Assembly: GCA_964425255.1 (NCBI GenBank)
Contig: CAYRMV010000034.1
Span: 1-25,544 of the forward strand
Length of the DNA stretch: 25,544 bases
From: CAYRMV01 sp964425255
Lineage (GTDB): Bacteria; Bacteroidota; Bacteroidia; Flavobacteriales_D; Crocinitomicaceae
Reading direction: 5' to 3'
In this document: positions 6,331 through 15,314 of the stretch, one piece after another
Layout of the letters: every line of letters starts with the position of its first letter
Position numbering within the stretch: the stretch's first letter is position 1
Program-made: the position numbers and the translations under genes
The notes under the pieces: generated by a model
Databases searched by the model: none
What the model saw: the letters and a program-made list of their open reading frames with translations, nothing else
What the model was told of the DNA's origin: nothing

Positions 6331-9300
6331 TTATTTTCCTCTGTTTGGAACAGTTCCTGGTTTACGAGCTGGAGCTGTTTCTGGTGTTGTAGTTGTTGGT
6401 TTTGTCGTTCCTGGCTTGCGTGCAGGAGCTGTACCTGTTTCAATTTTCCCATCACCTTTTGGCTGTCCCGCACCTGAACCACCTGTTGGAACTTTTCCTG
6501 TTCCAATAGTACCTGTTGAAGATCCACTTCCTGTAGTCGTCGATGTTTGTTGTACAGACAAAACACATGTTTTACTATCTGTTCCCTGTCCATTGTTAGC
6601 ATCAATCTGAATCGTAATCGGATTACTTCCTGATCCAAAGCTAATCGGTATGGAGAATGTCAATTGTCCGTTGTTTAAAACAGGATTGATATTTCCTGTC
6701 GGACGACCATTCAATTTGATTGTTACCTGATTCAAATTCGTAATATTCGTAACATATCCTGTAACATTCGTCGTTCCAACAGGCAATGTAGCTGGACAAG
6801 TTGTTGGATTTGTCAAGAAAATTTTCGGTGGAGAAACCGTTTGTGCTTTCTTGTACATGACTGTTTTCGTATCTGAATCTGTACCAAATGGTGTTACAAC
6901 TGTTGCCATGATCACGTTAGCTCCTTCCACCCAAGTACGATTAAACGTAACTGTATTCGTAGATGGATTGAAATCAAAGTTGGTTGAAATGCCATTCACC
7001 GTCACACCAATCTGACTTGAAGAGGTAACATATTGTGTGGTAATTTTCACCTGCATTGCTCCTTCTGATGTATTGAATGGAGAGGTTGCTGGATTCACAA
7101 TATTTACTTTTGGAGGAACAGCATTTGGATCTTGCTTTCGAATGACATCGTGCTTATAAGTTGCTGAACCACAATTATTCGTAACCGTAATTTCAAATTT
7201 ATTGTTTCCAACAATCAACGTTCGATCAATGGAAATGGTATTCGATTGTGGTTGATAAACAAAATTAATCGCAGTTCCATTTTGTTTCACTGAAATTTGA
7301 CTATTCTGACTAATTTCTGTAACTGCAACTGTCATGGTAAACGCTTCACCCGTGATCGTTCCTTTGTGTGGTGCTAATGCCTGAACCAATGTCAATGTTG
7401 GAATCTTACATTCATTTCGAACGATTGTTGTACTTGCTTGCGCAGAACCACATGCATTTGAAACTTGAATTTGAATCACATTCGAACCAATAGTTAAGTT
7501 GATTGCTGCACTTACTAATTTGGTTGTAGGATCAAAATTAAACGGAACTGCAACACCATTCACCATCAACGTAATTTCTGATTTCGCTGCGACATTCAAC
7601 ACACTTGCTTTGATTTCATACGTAGCTCCTTCAACCGAAATCGAATTGGTTCTTGGAACGGTGAATGTAACACTTGGTGCATTACATGGAGCAGCTGGTT
7701 TTTTGTATATCAACGTGCTATTAGCTTTTGCTTCTCCGCATGAATTCGTAGCAACTACTTCCAAAATATTTTGACCTTCACTCAATGCTAACGATCCCGA
7801 AATCTTATTCGTTGCTGCTTCGTAATTAATTCCACTTTGCAACACGCCATTCAATTTTACTTTCACTTGAGAAGCATTGGTAATCTGTGTAATAGTAGCT
7901 TGATACACAAATGTTGCTTCCGTCAAATCAACCGACCCATTTGCAGGTTGAATGAACGTAATTGTAGGTTTGTTACATGGTGCAACAGGCTGACGATACA
8001 AAATATTCGTACTCGCTGCATGTGTTCCTCCTGAATTCGTTCCAGTAACAACAAATGTATTGTTTCCAGGATTCAAAGAGGTATGATAACTAACTTCACG
8101 CGTCGTTGGATTGAAACTGTAATTACTTTGACTAATCATCTGTCCATTCATCTCCACTTGCACTTGGTTGATTAGAGAGACATTTGTGATGCGCGCAATC
8201 ATGGTATAACTTGGTGAAGTCACCGTTGAACCTGGGTTTGCAGGCTGAATATACGTTACAAATGGAGCTGGAACAACCGCTTCTCGTTTGTAGTTGATCA
8301 CACGTGAATCTGATGCTTGCCCTGCTGCATTTACAGCCGTAATTTCTAACGTATTATTTCCAGCATTTAAGTTCATCGTGAAATACAATTGCTTTGAATT
8401 CATGTCATAATTGAATCCAGAGAAAACTTGATTATTAACGCGAACTATAATATCTCCTGCATCATCCACATTCAAAACGGTTGCTTGAATCGGTGTTGTA
8501 CTAGTAGCCGATGCGTGTGGATTTGACGCTGGAGTTGTGATCGTCACAACAGGAGGATTCATTGGATCTGGACGACGGTAAACAATCGTAGTTGTCTCCA
8601 TATCTTGTCCTGCTGCATTGGTGGCAACTACTTCAAAAATATTCGCTCCAACCAACAAACCTGTTGTAAATGTCATCCATTGTGATGATGGACTATATGA
8701 AAAGTTTGTTGAAACTACTCCATTGATTTTCAATTGGATATTTTGGCTTCCGGCAACATTTTCAACACGTACTTTTACATCATACGTTTGTTCGTATACC
8801 GTTTGTGGATTGTTAATCGGATCCAAGAACGTAACCACTGGTGGTGTTAAGGTCATTGGTTTACGATAGATAATCGTCTGTACTTTCGAATCTGTTCCAA
8901 CTGCATTCGTTCCTGTTATCACAATCACATTTGATCCTTCGATTAAATTCAATGGGAACGTTACCTGCTTGTTTGCTGTATTGAAGCTGAAATTAGCGTA
9001 AATCGCACCATTCACATTGACATTAATGCCACTTGCATTATCCACGTTCAATACCGTTGCAACGATGTTGTGTGATGTTGCAGTGGTTGTAAATGGATTC
9101 ACATTTGGACTAATAAAGGTTACAAATGGTGGTTGTTGCTGAACTGGCTTGCGATACACAATCACCGTTTGTTTAAAATCAGTACCATCATTATTTGTTC
9201 CGCGTACTAAAACTGTATTCGATCCTTCATTCAAATTCAAAATAGCCGTAACCGCTCCAGTTTGTGCAGAGAATGTGAAATTGTTCAAATTTTGACCATT

Positions 9301-11169
9301 CAACTGAACTTGTACTTGATTTGCTTGTGTCACATTCAACACAGTTGAACCTAAAACAAACACTGCTTGATCCGTCGTGTGTGGATTTGTCGCTGGATTG
9401 GTAATCGTAACAACCGGTGGACGTGGAGCTTGACGTTCATAAATAATGATCGTTGTTGCTTGCGCTGTTCCTGCTGAATTGGATCCGATGATTTCAAAAA
9501 CATTTTGACCTGGAACCAAAACCACATTACTCTGGAAATCGTCCGTTGATGCGTTGTATGTAAAATTTTGATTTACAGCACCGTTTTGCTTAAACACAAC
9601 ATTTTGACGACCAGAAACATGCAACACTTCCGCATTGATCAAAAAGGTATTTTGATTAGTCGTGTACGGATTGACATGTGGATCAACAAAATAAACAACA
9701 GGTGGTTGTTCTGTTTGTTGTGGACGATAAATAATCGTGGTTGTTTCTGAATCAGTTCCTGCGTTGTTTGTTCCAGTCAAAGTTACAATGTTTGTTCCAA
9801 CGTTCAGAACAAGTGGTGAAGTAACGACTCCATTGCTTGGATTGAACTGGAAATTGGTTGTTTGTTGACCGTTAACAGTTAAAGTAACTTGATTTTGCGT
9901 TTGAACATTCAACACAGAACCTTGGAATGCAAAATTAGCATTCGTCACCGTTGCTGGACTTGTAGCTGGATTGGTGATCGTTACTACAGGTGGCGTTGGA
10001 ATTTCGCGTTGGTAAATAATAACTGTTGTTTCAGCATCGGTTCCATCTGCATTGATCCCTACCAATTCAAAAACATTTTGTCCGGGCACTAGATTAACAA
10101 CACTTTCAAATCGATCTGTTTGAGGATTGAAGCTGAAGTTTCCAACATAATTTCCATTTTGGCGGAAAGTAACACCTGAAATATTTTCAACGTAACGAAC
10201 ATTACCACGAATTGTATAAGTTGGAACAGTTACGGTTGTTCCTGAAGCAGCAGGATTTGTAAAATCAACAAGCGGTGGACGTGGTGTTCCTTGAACGATT
10301 TCTTGTTCGGTATATTCAGGAATTTTTTCCAAAGAATTATCCACTTCTGTTACTGGTCTTCTTCCACGAATTTGAAAACGCAAATAAAAACTAGTGTAAT
10401 GATATAAATCGGCTTTATAGCTTCCTTTTGAGCTGATGTAAGCATCGTAATCATCAACACGCGTAAAGGTTGTTTTATGTTCAACACCCAATGAAAAACG
10501 AGGCCCTACTTGATAACCAAGACCAAAACCTAAGCTAGGCATAAAACCTACTTTGTAACCAGGACCATCTAAATCTGTTTCGTAGGAATCATCCAAAAGA
10601 CCTTTCATTTGAATTTTGGAATAATTGGCAGCAGGATCAAATTGATACATCTCATTTCCACCTAAGCTATCGGTATCATTTAGGTAATTTCCTTTGGTAT
10701 TGAACCAAGTTAATCCAACACCTCCAAAAATATAGGGATCCCAACCTGTTCGCTCACGAAAACGATTGGCATGCAATACCAATTCTAGCGCCAAACGATG
10801 ACCCGTCGAGCGATAATTTAAGTAGGCATAACCAAAAGTATCCAAATAATTTGTCGGATTTTGTTTTAATACAGAAGGCAAATTCCCCGCTTGCGTCGTA
10901 TCCGTATCTAATCCATACCAATCACCATACAAATACCTTCCCCGAATATCGAAGGAAATTAATTTTCCGTAATTGTAATTGAATGATTTCCCAAGCATAA
11001 ACCCCATCCCCAAATCATTGCGATTCTGAATATCGGTTGTTTGCCAAGTTGTGCCTATGTTTAATCCCCAAAACCAGCGAGAATCATTATCGTAATCTAA
11101 CTTCGATTGAGATTGAAGTGACGATACAACGATAAAAAGGCTGCAAAATAGTGTAATGATTCTTTTCAT
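6331..11169 (-). CDS. Outer-membrane beta-barrel protein with 13 Ig-like repeats
   Basis: A 1612-residue surface protein. A signal peptide (MKRIITLFCSLFIVVSSLQSQ) is followed by a barrel-like region at about 30-270, rich in alternating aromatic/Gly strands (WFWGLNIGTTW, YIFGGVGLTWFN, PSLGFGLGYQVGPRFSLGVE, FYLRFQIRGRRP). From residue 298 come 13 tandem beta-sandwich repeats of about 96 residues. Each opens with PPxV-x-F/I-x-(N/D)P, has V-x-NV and NG in the middle and closes with L-x-x-G-x-N then GTN-x-x-GTD and IIYR. They resemble bacterial Ig-like domains of the glucodextranase-B type. The last repeat starts at 1447. The tail (about 1542-1612) is Thr/Gly/Pro/Lys-rich with a repeated APARKPGT. 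No OmpA peptidoglycan-binding domain and no T9SS sorting domain is visible. A role as adhesin or barrel-anchored stalk is inference. Divergent from the next gene; own terminator. Confidence 0.8.
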   Translation of the reverse strand: MKRIITLFCSLFIVVSSLQSQSKLDYDNDSRWFWGLNIGTTWQTTDIQNRNDLGMGFMLGKSFNYNYGKLISFDIRGRYLYGDWYGLDTDTTQAGNLPSVLKQNPTNYLDTFGYAYLNYRSTGHRLALELVLHANRFRERTGWDPYIFGGVGLTWFNTKGNYLNDTDSLGGNEMYQFDPAANYSKIQMKGLLDDSYETDLDGPGYKVGFMPSLGFGLGYQVGPRFSLGVEHKTTFTRVDDYDAYISSKGSYKADLYHYTSFYLRFQIRGRRPVTEVDNSLEKIPEYTEQEIVQGTPRPPLVDFTNPAASGTTVTVPTYTIRGNVRYVENISGVTFRQNGNYVGNFSFNPQTDRFESVVNLVPGQNVFELVGINADGTDAETTVIIYQREIPTPPVVTITNPATSPATVTNANFAFQGSVLNVQTQNQVTLTVNGQQTTNFQFNPSNGVVTSPLVLNVGTNIVTLTGTNNAGTDSETTTIIYRPQQTEQPPVVYFVDPHVNPYTTNQNTFLINAEVLHVSGRQNVVFKQNGAVNQNFTYNASTDDFQSNVVLVPGQNVFEIIGSNSAGTAQATTIIIYERQAPRPPVVTITNPATNPHTTDQAVFVLGSTVLNVTQANQVQVQLNGQNLNNFTFSAQTGAVTAILNLNEGSNTVLVRGTNNDGTDFKQTVIVYRKPVQQQPPFVTFISPNVNPFTTTATSHNIVATVLNVDNASGINVNVNGAIYANFSFNTANKQVTFPLNLIEGSNVIVITGTNAVGTDSKVQTIIYRKPMTLTPPVVTFLDPINNPQTVYEQTYDVKVRVENVAGSQNIQLKINGVVSTNFSYSPSSQWMTFTTGLLVGANIFEVVATNAAGQDMETTTIVYRRPDPMNPPVVTITTPASNPHASATSTTPIQATVLNVDDAGDIIVRVNNQVFSGFNYDMNSKQLYFTMNLNAGNNTLEITAVNAAGQASDSRVINYKREAVVPAPFVTYIQPANPGSTVTSPSYTMIARITNVSLINQVQVEMNGQMISQSNYSFNPTTREVSYHTSLNPGNNTFVVTGTNSGGTHAASTNILYRQPVAPCNKPTITFIQPANGSVDLTEATFVYQATITQITNASQVKVKLNGVLQSGINYEAATNKISGSLALSEGQNILEVVATNSCGEAKANSTLIYKKPAAPCNAPSVTFTVPRTNSISVEGATYEIKASVLNVAAKSEITLMVNGVAVPFNFDPTTKLVSAAINLTIGSNVIQIQVSNACGSAQASTTIVRNECKIPTLTLVQALAPHKGTITGEAFTMTVAVTEISQNSQISVKQNGTAINFVYQPQSNTISIDRTLIVGNNKFEITVTNNCGSATYKHDVIRKQDPNAVPPKVNIVNPATSPFNTSEGAMQVKITTQYVTSSSQIGVTVNGISTNFDFNPSTNTVTFNRTWVEGANVIMATVVTPFGTDSDTKTVMYKKAQTVSPPKIFLTNPTTCPATLPVGTTNVTGYVTNITNLNQVTIKLNGRPTGNINPVLNNGQLTFSIPISFGSGSNPITIQIDANNGQGTDSKTCVLSVQQTSTTTGSGSSTGTIGTGKVPTGGSGAGQPKGDGKIETGTAPARKPGTTKPTTTTPETAPARKPGTVPNRGK
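6342..6545 (-). repeat. Low-complexity Thr/Pro/Gly/Lys tail with duplicated APARKPGT
   Basis: Encodes the last ~70 residues of the 1612-residue protein. APARKPGT occurs twice about 20 residues apart within a Thr/Pro-rich stretch, and Gly/Ser/Thr runs precede it. The composition differs sharply from the Ig-like repeats, as in a flexible spacer or cell-wall-spanning tail. Confidence 0.6.
6546..10278 (-). repeat. Thirteen tandem ~96-residue (about 288-bp) Ig-like repeats
   Basis: First repeat proline at residue 298 (10278), thirteenth at residue 1447 (6831): twelve periods average 95.75 residues. The repeats are diverged in DNA, so they are old duplications. Repeats 9-11 each hold one Cys near the start (PCN or ECK) and one near the end (N-x-CG), a pattern the others lack. 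Confidence 0.8.
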
Positions 11170-11295
11170 ATCTTTTCAGCATTAATTTGGTGGCGTAAGC
11201 CCATAATTGTGCCAAAAATCCTAAATTTTCTTCTTTTACGTATCATTTTCAACAGGAAACTTCAAAAAAAGATGTAACCATTGGCTGAAAAACCG

Positions 11296-11303
11296 TAATT
11301 TTA
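11296..11303 (+). promoter_or_regulatory. Weak -7-like box upstream of the type B cargo/SprF pair
   Basis: TAATTTTA differs from TAnnTTTG in the last base and lies 21 bp before the ATG at 11325, in the 155-bp divergent spacer. I see no convincing box for the opposite gene. Confidence 0.25.
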
Positions 11304-11324
11304 GGGACAAATTAAGGCTTTTTC

Positions 11325-12620
11325 ATGCTGCACAAACTAGTTGTTAAACTTTCGTTAATGCTTTTTTTGCCTTTCCTTTCTTTCAATCAGGAAAGCTACA
11401 ATCAATGCATTCAAGCGCAAGAATTATGTCCAAATGTTTCCATTAATGTAAACAACATTGGGGCAAATGTTACTTTCTGCCCGGGCTGTGAGGACGATTT
11501 TACTTTTTGTTTTTCACCAGAAAATTCCATTTGGTTGACTTTTCAAACGACTAGTGATGATACAGCTGACGTTGATATTGTTTTTTCAAACATTCAATTC
11601 GAAAATGGAGTCAATCAAGGAAATCAATTGCAAGCAACCATCCTGCAAGCTGTTGCTCCTTGTGATGCAACTACTTTTTCCCAAGTAGGCAATTGTGTTT
11701 CAAACGCTGGAGGTCAATTTACACTCTCTGCAATCGATTTACCACCGAACAGCACGTATTATGTGGTGATTAGTGGTGCGCAAAACAACGGCGCTACTTC
11801 TCCAGCGGAAGCAAGTATGGATGTATTTCTAACGGGAAGTGCTGTCAATCGGATTCCTCCAAGTATGTTACTACAAACAAGTGGATTAACTGTTTGTAAA
11901 GATTACAAAGTTCAATTTTTTGCTGACACAGCCAATTGTCCCGAAAACGAAACCTATTATTGGTTAAAAAATGGAGATACGATCGGAATCACTACGACCA
12001 ATACCTTCGAAACGGCACAATTGGAAACCGGTGATTTTATTTCGGTAATCACTTCCTGTTATACGCTTTGTCCCGTAGTTCTCAATGGTCAAGTTGGTCC
12101 CTTTACGGTTTTAACCGAACCAACGGTTGATGCTGGGCCAGACAAATACATTTTGGAAGGTCAATCGGTACAATTAAATGGTTCAACGAACGCACCTTTT
12201 TATTCGTGGTCACCAACCTTTAGTATCAGTAATTCAACTGTTTTGAATCCGTATGTGATGCCGAATGAAACGACGACGTATTTCTTGGAAGCAACGGACA
12301 ACATCTGTACTTTTTCTGATCAAGCTACTGTTTTTGTTCAAAAAGATTTAGAAATCACGAACACATTCACACCCAATGGAGATGGATCAAACGACACATG
12401 GTACATTCCTGGATTGGAACTATACCCCGATTGTTTGGTTCAAATCATCGATCGCTGGGGACAAGAAGTATTTCAAGCAACTGGTTATGATTTAACCAAA
12501 TCCTGGAACGGAACAATCAACGGGAAACCAGCCAATGAAGGTGTATACTTTTATTCCATTAATTTGAGAACGACTCAATTTCCGGAACCTTTTCGTGGAA
12601 CTTTAACCTTGATTCGATGA
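11325..12620 (+). CDS. Secreted protein with type B T9SS sorting domain (gliding motility-associated C-terminal domain)
   Basis: A 431-residue exported protein. It has a hydrophobic signal peptide (MLHKLVVKLSLMLFLPFLSF), then a Cys-containing beta-rich N-terminal domain (CPGCEDDFTFCF, IWLTFQT, NSTYYVVISGA). Next comes a PKD/Ig-like segment (PTVDAGPDKYILEGQSVQLNGS, ending TTYFLEATD). The type B C-terminal sorting domain runs from NTFTPNGDGSNDTW through VQIIDRWGQEVFQA, WNGTINGKPANEGVYFYSI and FRGTLTLIR. Known biology: type B domains direct secretion through the type IX system and depend on a cognate PorP/SprF-family protein. Here the downstream porP/sprF-like gene overlaps by ATGA, fitting a cargo-partner pair. 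The specific surface role is unknown. Confidence 0.88.
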   Translation: MLHKLVVKLSLMLFLPFLSFNQESYNQCIQAQELCPNVSINVNNIGANVTFCPGCEDDFTFCFSPENSIWLTFQTTSDDTADVDIVFSNIQFENGVNQGNQLQATILQAVAPCDATTFSQVGNCVSNAGGQFTLSAIDLPPNSTYYVVISGAQNNGATSPAEASMDVFLTGSAVNRIPPSMLLQTSGLTVCKDYKVQFFADTANCPENETYYWLKNGDTIGITTTNTFETAQLETGDFISVITSCYTLCPVVLNGQVGPFTVLTEPTVDAGPDKYILEGQSVQLNGSTNAPFYSWSPTFSISNSTVLNPYVMPNETTTYFLEATDNICTFSDQATVFVQKDLEITNTFTPNGDGSNDTWYIPGLELYPDCLVQIIDRWGQEVFQATGYDLTKSWNGTINGKPANEGVYFYSINLRTTQFPEPFRGTLTLIR

Positions 12621-13546
12621 AGCATTTGTTTCTATTTGTTTGCTTAATGGTTATTTTTCCATTCGGATTTTCACAACAAATCCCTCAATACTCTCAGTGG
12701 TATTGGAATCAGTTTGCCCACAACCCCGCTCATGCCGGCATCAAACCCTGTGTGGATATCCGAACTGCTTATCGCAACCAATGGAATGGATTTGAAGGCG
12801 CTCCCAACAGTGGTTTTCTCACTTTTGCGGCTCCCCTTTACACCAAGAAAAAACGCATTTTCACTCCTCGTCAAGGTGTAGGATTCAAATTTGAGCGTGA
12901 TCAAATAGGTCCATTTACGGCCAATCGCTTGAACTTAAATTACGCTTTTCACCAAAATTTCACTCCCGACGATCGGCTTTCCATAGGAATCGGTGCTGGA
13001 GTTCAACAGTGGATTTTCGACAAAGCAAAAACAACGACCTTGGTGCCCGATGCGGCGATTGCGGAAAGTAATAGTGCAATTGCTGCCGATGCCCAAATTG
13101 GATTTTGGTTAAACGGGAAGAACTATTATGGAGGATTGGTATTCAATCAACTTCCACGAGGTGCGTGGGGCGACATTGGCACCGATTCACGTTTTCGTTT
13201 TCATACCGCTTTGAATGGAGGTTATCGCTTTTTGTTTCAAGAAACATGGAGTTTGATTCCCCAAGTGATGATGCGAATCCCACCCAAAGGTCCTAGTTCG
13301 ATTGATGTTGCATTGGTAGCAGATTATGCCAACAAAATCGGAATGGCAGTCGGATTGCGCAACCAAGAATCCTTTGTTTTTGGATTAAACTTTAAATTCA
13401 AGCAACAGGTTACCATCAGTTATTCGTTTGACTTTGTTTTCTCGCCTGTTATCGCAAATAGACAAAATACCCATGAAATCGGAATCGCTTTTTCCGGGTG
13501 TAAAGCAAGCAATAAAAGCAAAACGGTTTGTGCGATTTTTGAATAA
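12617..13546 (+). CDS. PorP/SprF-family type IX secretion outer-membrane protein
   Basis: A 309-residue outer-membrane protein of the PorP/SprF family. The signal peptide (MKHLFLFVCLMVIFPFGFSQ) is followed by the hallmark QQIPQYSQWYWNQFAHNPAHAG (conserved P-x-YSQ and the N-P-A-x-AG element), YRNQWNGFEGAP, and amphipathic strands ending YSFDFVFSP and HEIGIAF. SprF-type proteins are needed for secretion and surface attachment of type B cargo; PorP is a related T9SS component. The ATG overlaps the stop of the upstream type B cargo gene (ATGA), so translation is probably coupled and this copy is likely dedicated to it. It may also serve the two type B proteins at 15315 and 22943, which have no adjacent SprF in the window. 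No terminator is visible before the next promoter. Confidence 0.9.
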   Translation: MKHLFLFVCLMVIFPFGFSQQIPQYSQWYWNQFAHNPAHAGIKPCVDIRTAYRNQWNGFEGAPNSGFLTFAAPLYTKKKRIFTPRQGVGFKFERDQIGPFTANRLNLNYAFHQNFTPDDRLSIGIGAGVQQWIFDKAKTTTLVPDAAIAESNSAIAADAQIGFWLNGKNYYGGLVFNQLPRGAWGDIGTDSRFRFHTALNGGYRFLFQETWSLIPQVMMRIPPKGPSSIDVALVADYANKIGMAVGLRNQESFVFGLNFKFKQQVTISYSFDFVFSPVIANRQNTHEIGIAFSGCKASNKSKTVCAIFE

Positions 13547-13575
13547 CGAAACATCATCTATTCCTTTTCTTGTCG

Positions 13576-13583
13576 TACCTTTG
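13576..13583 (+). promoter_or_regulatory. Bacteroidota -7 box of the rhodanese/kinase operon
   Basis: TACCTTTG is a perfect TAnnTTTG match, 17 bp before the ATG at 13601. It overlaps a GTG at 13583 that would add six residues, so the promoter argues for the ATG as the start. Confidence 0.6.
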
Positions 13584-13600
13584 TGAAAATTAACAGAGCA

Positions 13601-13897
13601 ATGAAAGAAATCAACGTTTCAGAATTAAAAGCATGGATGAATGCAGGTGAACCTTTTCAACTAATTGATGTGCGCGAACCTTTCGAATTCGACGAAGCAA
13701 ACATGAACGGTCATTTAATTCCACTTGGCGAAGTGCCCACTCGATTTGAAGAAATCAACAAAGAAGGAAAAGTGGTCATTCATTGTCGTTCAGGAAAAAG
13801 AAGCGCAAACGCTATTTTATACTTGGAACAAAATCACCAATACGATAATTTGTACAACTTAGAAGGAGGAATCCTTGCTTGGTTGGACGCACAATAA
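13601..13897 (+). CDS. Single-domain rhodanese-like protein
   Basis: A 98-residue cytoplasmic rhodanese domain; such proteins carry a persulfide on the catalytic Cys for sulfur transfer. Visible features are the opening MKEINVSELKAWMNAG, the LIDVREPFEFDEANMNG CH2A-like motif, HLIPLGEVPTRFEE, the active-site loop VVIHCRSGKRS with Cys62, and the closing YNLEGGILAWL. The six-residue loop CRSGKR fits sulfurtransferases rather than phosphatases. The start is set by the -7 box upstream. The histidine kinase gene begins 6 bp after the stop, so the two share a transcript; a functional link between sulfur transfer and this kinase is not established. Confidence 0.92.
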   Translation: MKEINVSELKAWMNAGEPFQLIDVREPFEFDEANMNGHLIPLGEVPTRFEEINKEGKVVIHCRSGKRSANAILYLEQNHQYDNLYNLEGGILAWLDAQ

Positions 13898-13903
13898 CTC
13901 CAA

Positions 13904-15262
13904 ATGGGTAGAAAAACGATTAACGCTGTTGTTTTTCTTGGCTTAATTTCTTTGTCAAGTATTTTATTTGTTCAATATTATTGGATCAAAAAAACCATTG
14001 ACGCACAAGCCAAAGACGTTGCCATTCAAGAAAAAGAAGATTCCTTAAACATCAAACAGTTTACGGAGCAAGTTCACATTTCACTGCGCAATGTTTTGGA
14101 AGAAATTTCTACTCATTTGTCTGATAGCTCCGATCTTTACGGTGCGGTGAATCAAATCCGCACCAACTATTTTAGCGTGGATATCAGCGAAGAACTTCAC
14201 CCCTACTACTTAGAAAACCTGCTCAAAAGGGAATTTGATGCGCAAAACATTCACCAAGATTTTCAATATGGAATCTATGACTGTTTTACCGATAGCATTG
14301 TTTTTGGGAACATGATTCGTTTTACCAACAACTCCTACAAACCAGCGTCTGACACCTTAAACGGAATTACTTCTCCCGAACTTACTTGGAAAAAAGACGG
14401 ACATTATTTCACTGTATTTTTCCCCAATGTGGCCAACAAATCCATCGAACCGCTCGATCAACTTGCATCGCCATGGATTTTTATGATTATCATCGTTTTG
14501 GTTGTCACCATCTTTTTTGGCTTCGCGATCAGCGTAATTGTCAAGCAAAAGAAAATATCCGAAATAAAAAATGATTTCATCAACAACATGACCCATGAAT
14601 TGAAAACACCGATCTCAACGATTGCACTTTCGAGTGACATGTTGATGCGGGGTGATTTTTCCGACGACCCAGAGAAACTCAAGCGCTATGCAGGAATCAT
14701 TTACAAAGAAAATAAGCGCTTAGAAAATCAAGTGGAACGGGTGTTGAACGTGGCGAAAATGGACAAAGACACCTTGAAACTGAAACGGAGTGATTTGGAT
14801 TTCCATGAATTGATTGCAGAAGTAAAAGACAATTTTGAATTTAACCAAGCAGATACAGGAGGAAGTTTGAAAATTCAATTGGAAGCCAGCAATTCGTTGC
14901 TATATGTAGATGTGGTGCATATTTCCAATGTGGTTTATAACTTGATGGACAATGCCATTAAATATTGTGGTGAAAAAGCTCCTGAAATTGAACTTTCTAC
15001 CCGAAACGAAAAAGATCAACTTGTGTTTGAAATCACCGATCACGGAATCGGTATCAAACGAGAGAATATCAAACTGATTTTCGATAAATTTTACCGTGTC
15101 CCAACCGGAAACATTCACAATGTAAAAGGATTTGGCCTCGGACTCTACTACGTAAAAATCATCGTTGAACAACACGGTGGTTCTATCCAAGTGAAAAGTA
15201 ACTATGGAAAAGGAACTTCTTTCACGATTTCGATACCGTTGAAAAAGGAAAAAACGATATAA
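13904..15262 (+). CDS. Membrane-bound sensor histidine kinase
   Basis: A 452-residue inner-membrane kinase of a two-component system. TM1 at about 6-24 (VVFLGLISLSSILFVQYYW), an extracytoplasmic sensor of about 165 residues, TM2 at about 191-212 (IFMIIIVLVVTIFFGFAISVIV), no recognisable HAMP. HisKA: NMTHELKTP with phospho-acceptor His231. ATPase domain: N box with Asn350 (NLMDNAIKYC), G1 at Asp379 (DHGIGI), F box (IFDKFYRV), G2 (GFGLGLYYVK), and GTSFTISIPL at the end. All catalytic residues are present. It follows the rhodanese gene by 6 bp and is closed by a terminator, so no response regulator is encoded next to it; the partner must lie elsewhere. The signal is unknown, as the sensor domain is not one I recognise. 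Confidence 0.9.
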   Translation: MGRKTINAVVFLGLISLSSILFVQYYWIKKTIDAQAKDVAIQEKEDSLNIKQFTEQVHISLRNVLEEISTHLSDSSDLYGAVNQIRTNYFSVDISEELHPYYLENLLKREFDAQNIHQDFQYGIYDCFTDSIVFGNMIRFTNNSYKPASDTLNGITSPELTWKKDGHYFTVFFPNVANKSIEPLDQLASPWIFMIIIVLVVTIFFGFAISVIVKQKKISEIKNDFINNMTHELKTPISTIALSSDMLMRGDFSDDPEKLKRYAGIIYKENKRLENQVERVLNVAKMDKDTLKLKRSDLDFHELIAEVKDNFEFNQADTGGSLKIQLEASNSLLYVDVVHISNVVYNLMDNAIKYCGEKAPEIELSTRNEKDQLVFEITDHGIGIKRENIKLIFDKFYRVPTGNIHNVKGFGLGLYYVKIIVEQHGGSIQVKSNYGKGTSFTISIPLKKEKTI

Positions 15263-15263
15263 A

Positions 15264-15294
15264 AAAAAGGACATCCAACATGGACATCCTTTTT
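15264..15294. terminator. Bidirectional terminator between convergent genes
   Basis: AAAAAGGA pairs with TCCTTTTT, followed by a 2x2 internal loop and TCC/GGA closing an AACAT loop. A-rich and T-rich flanks let it serve the kinase gene (plus) and the type B protein gene ending at 15315 (minus). Confidence 0.75.
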
Positions 15295-15314
15295 AGTTGC
15301 TATTTTTATTTAAA

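Noticed and set aside
6033..6638. A 201-codon Gln-rich minus-strand frame spanning the end of the surface gene and the start of the CRP/FNR gene
   Set aside because: It runs out of frame through two well-supported genes and a terminator hairpin; its composition is what a shifted reading of the Thr/Pro tail gives.
6546..10278. Regular ~288-bp periodicity that could suggest a repeat array or CRISPR
   Set aside because: The period is protein-level (Ig-like domains); the DNA repeats are long and diverged, with no short conserved repeats and spacers.
13583..13600. GTG start adding six residues to the rhodanese
   Set aside because: The GTG lies at the last base of a perfect -7 promoter box, so it would not be transcribed from that promoter.
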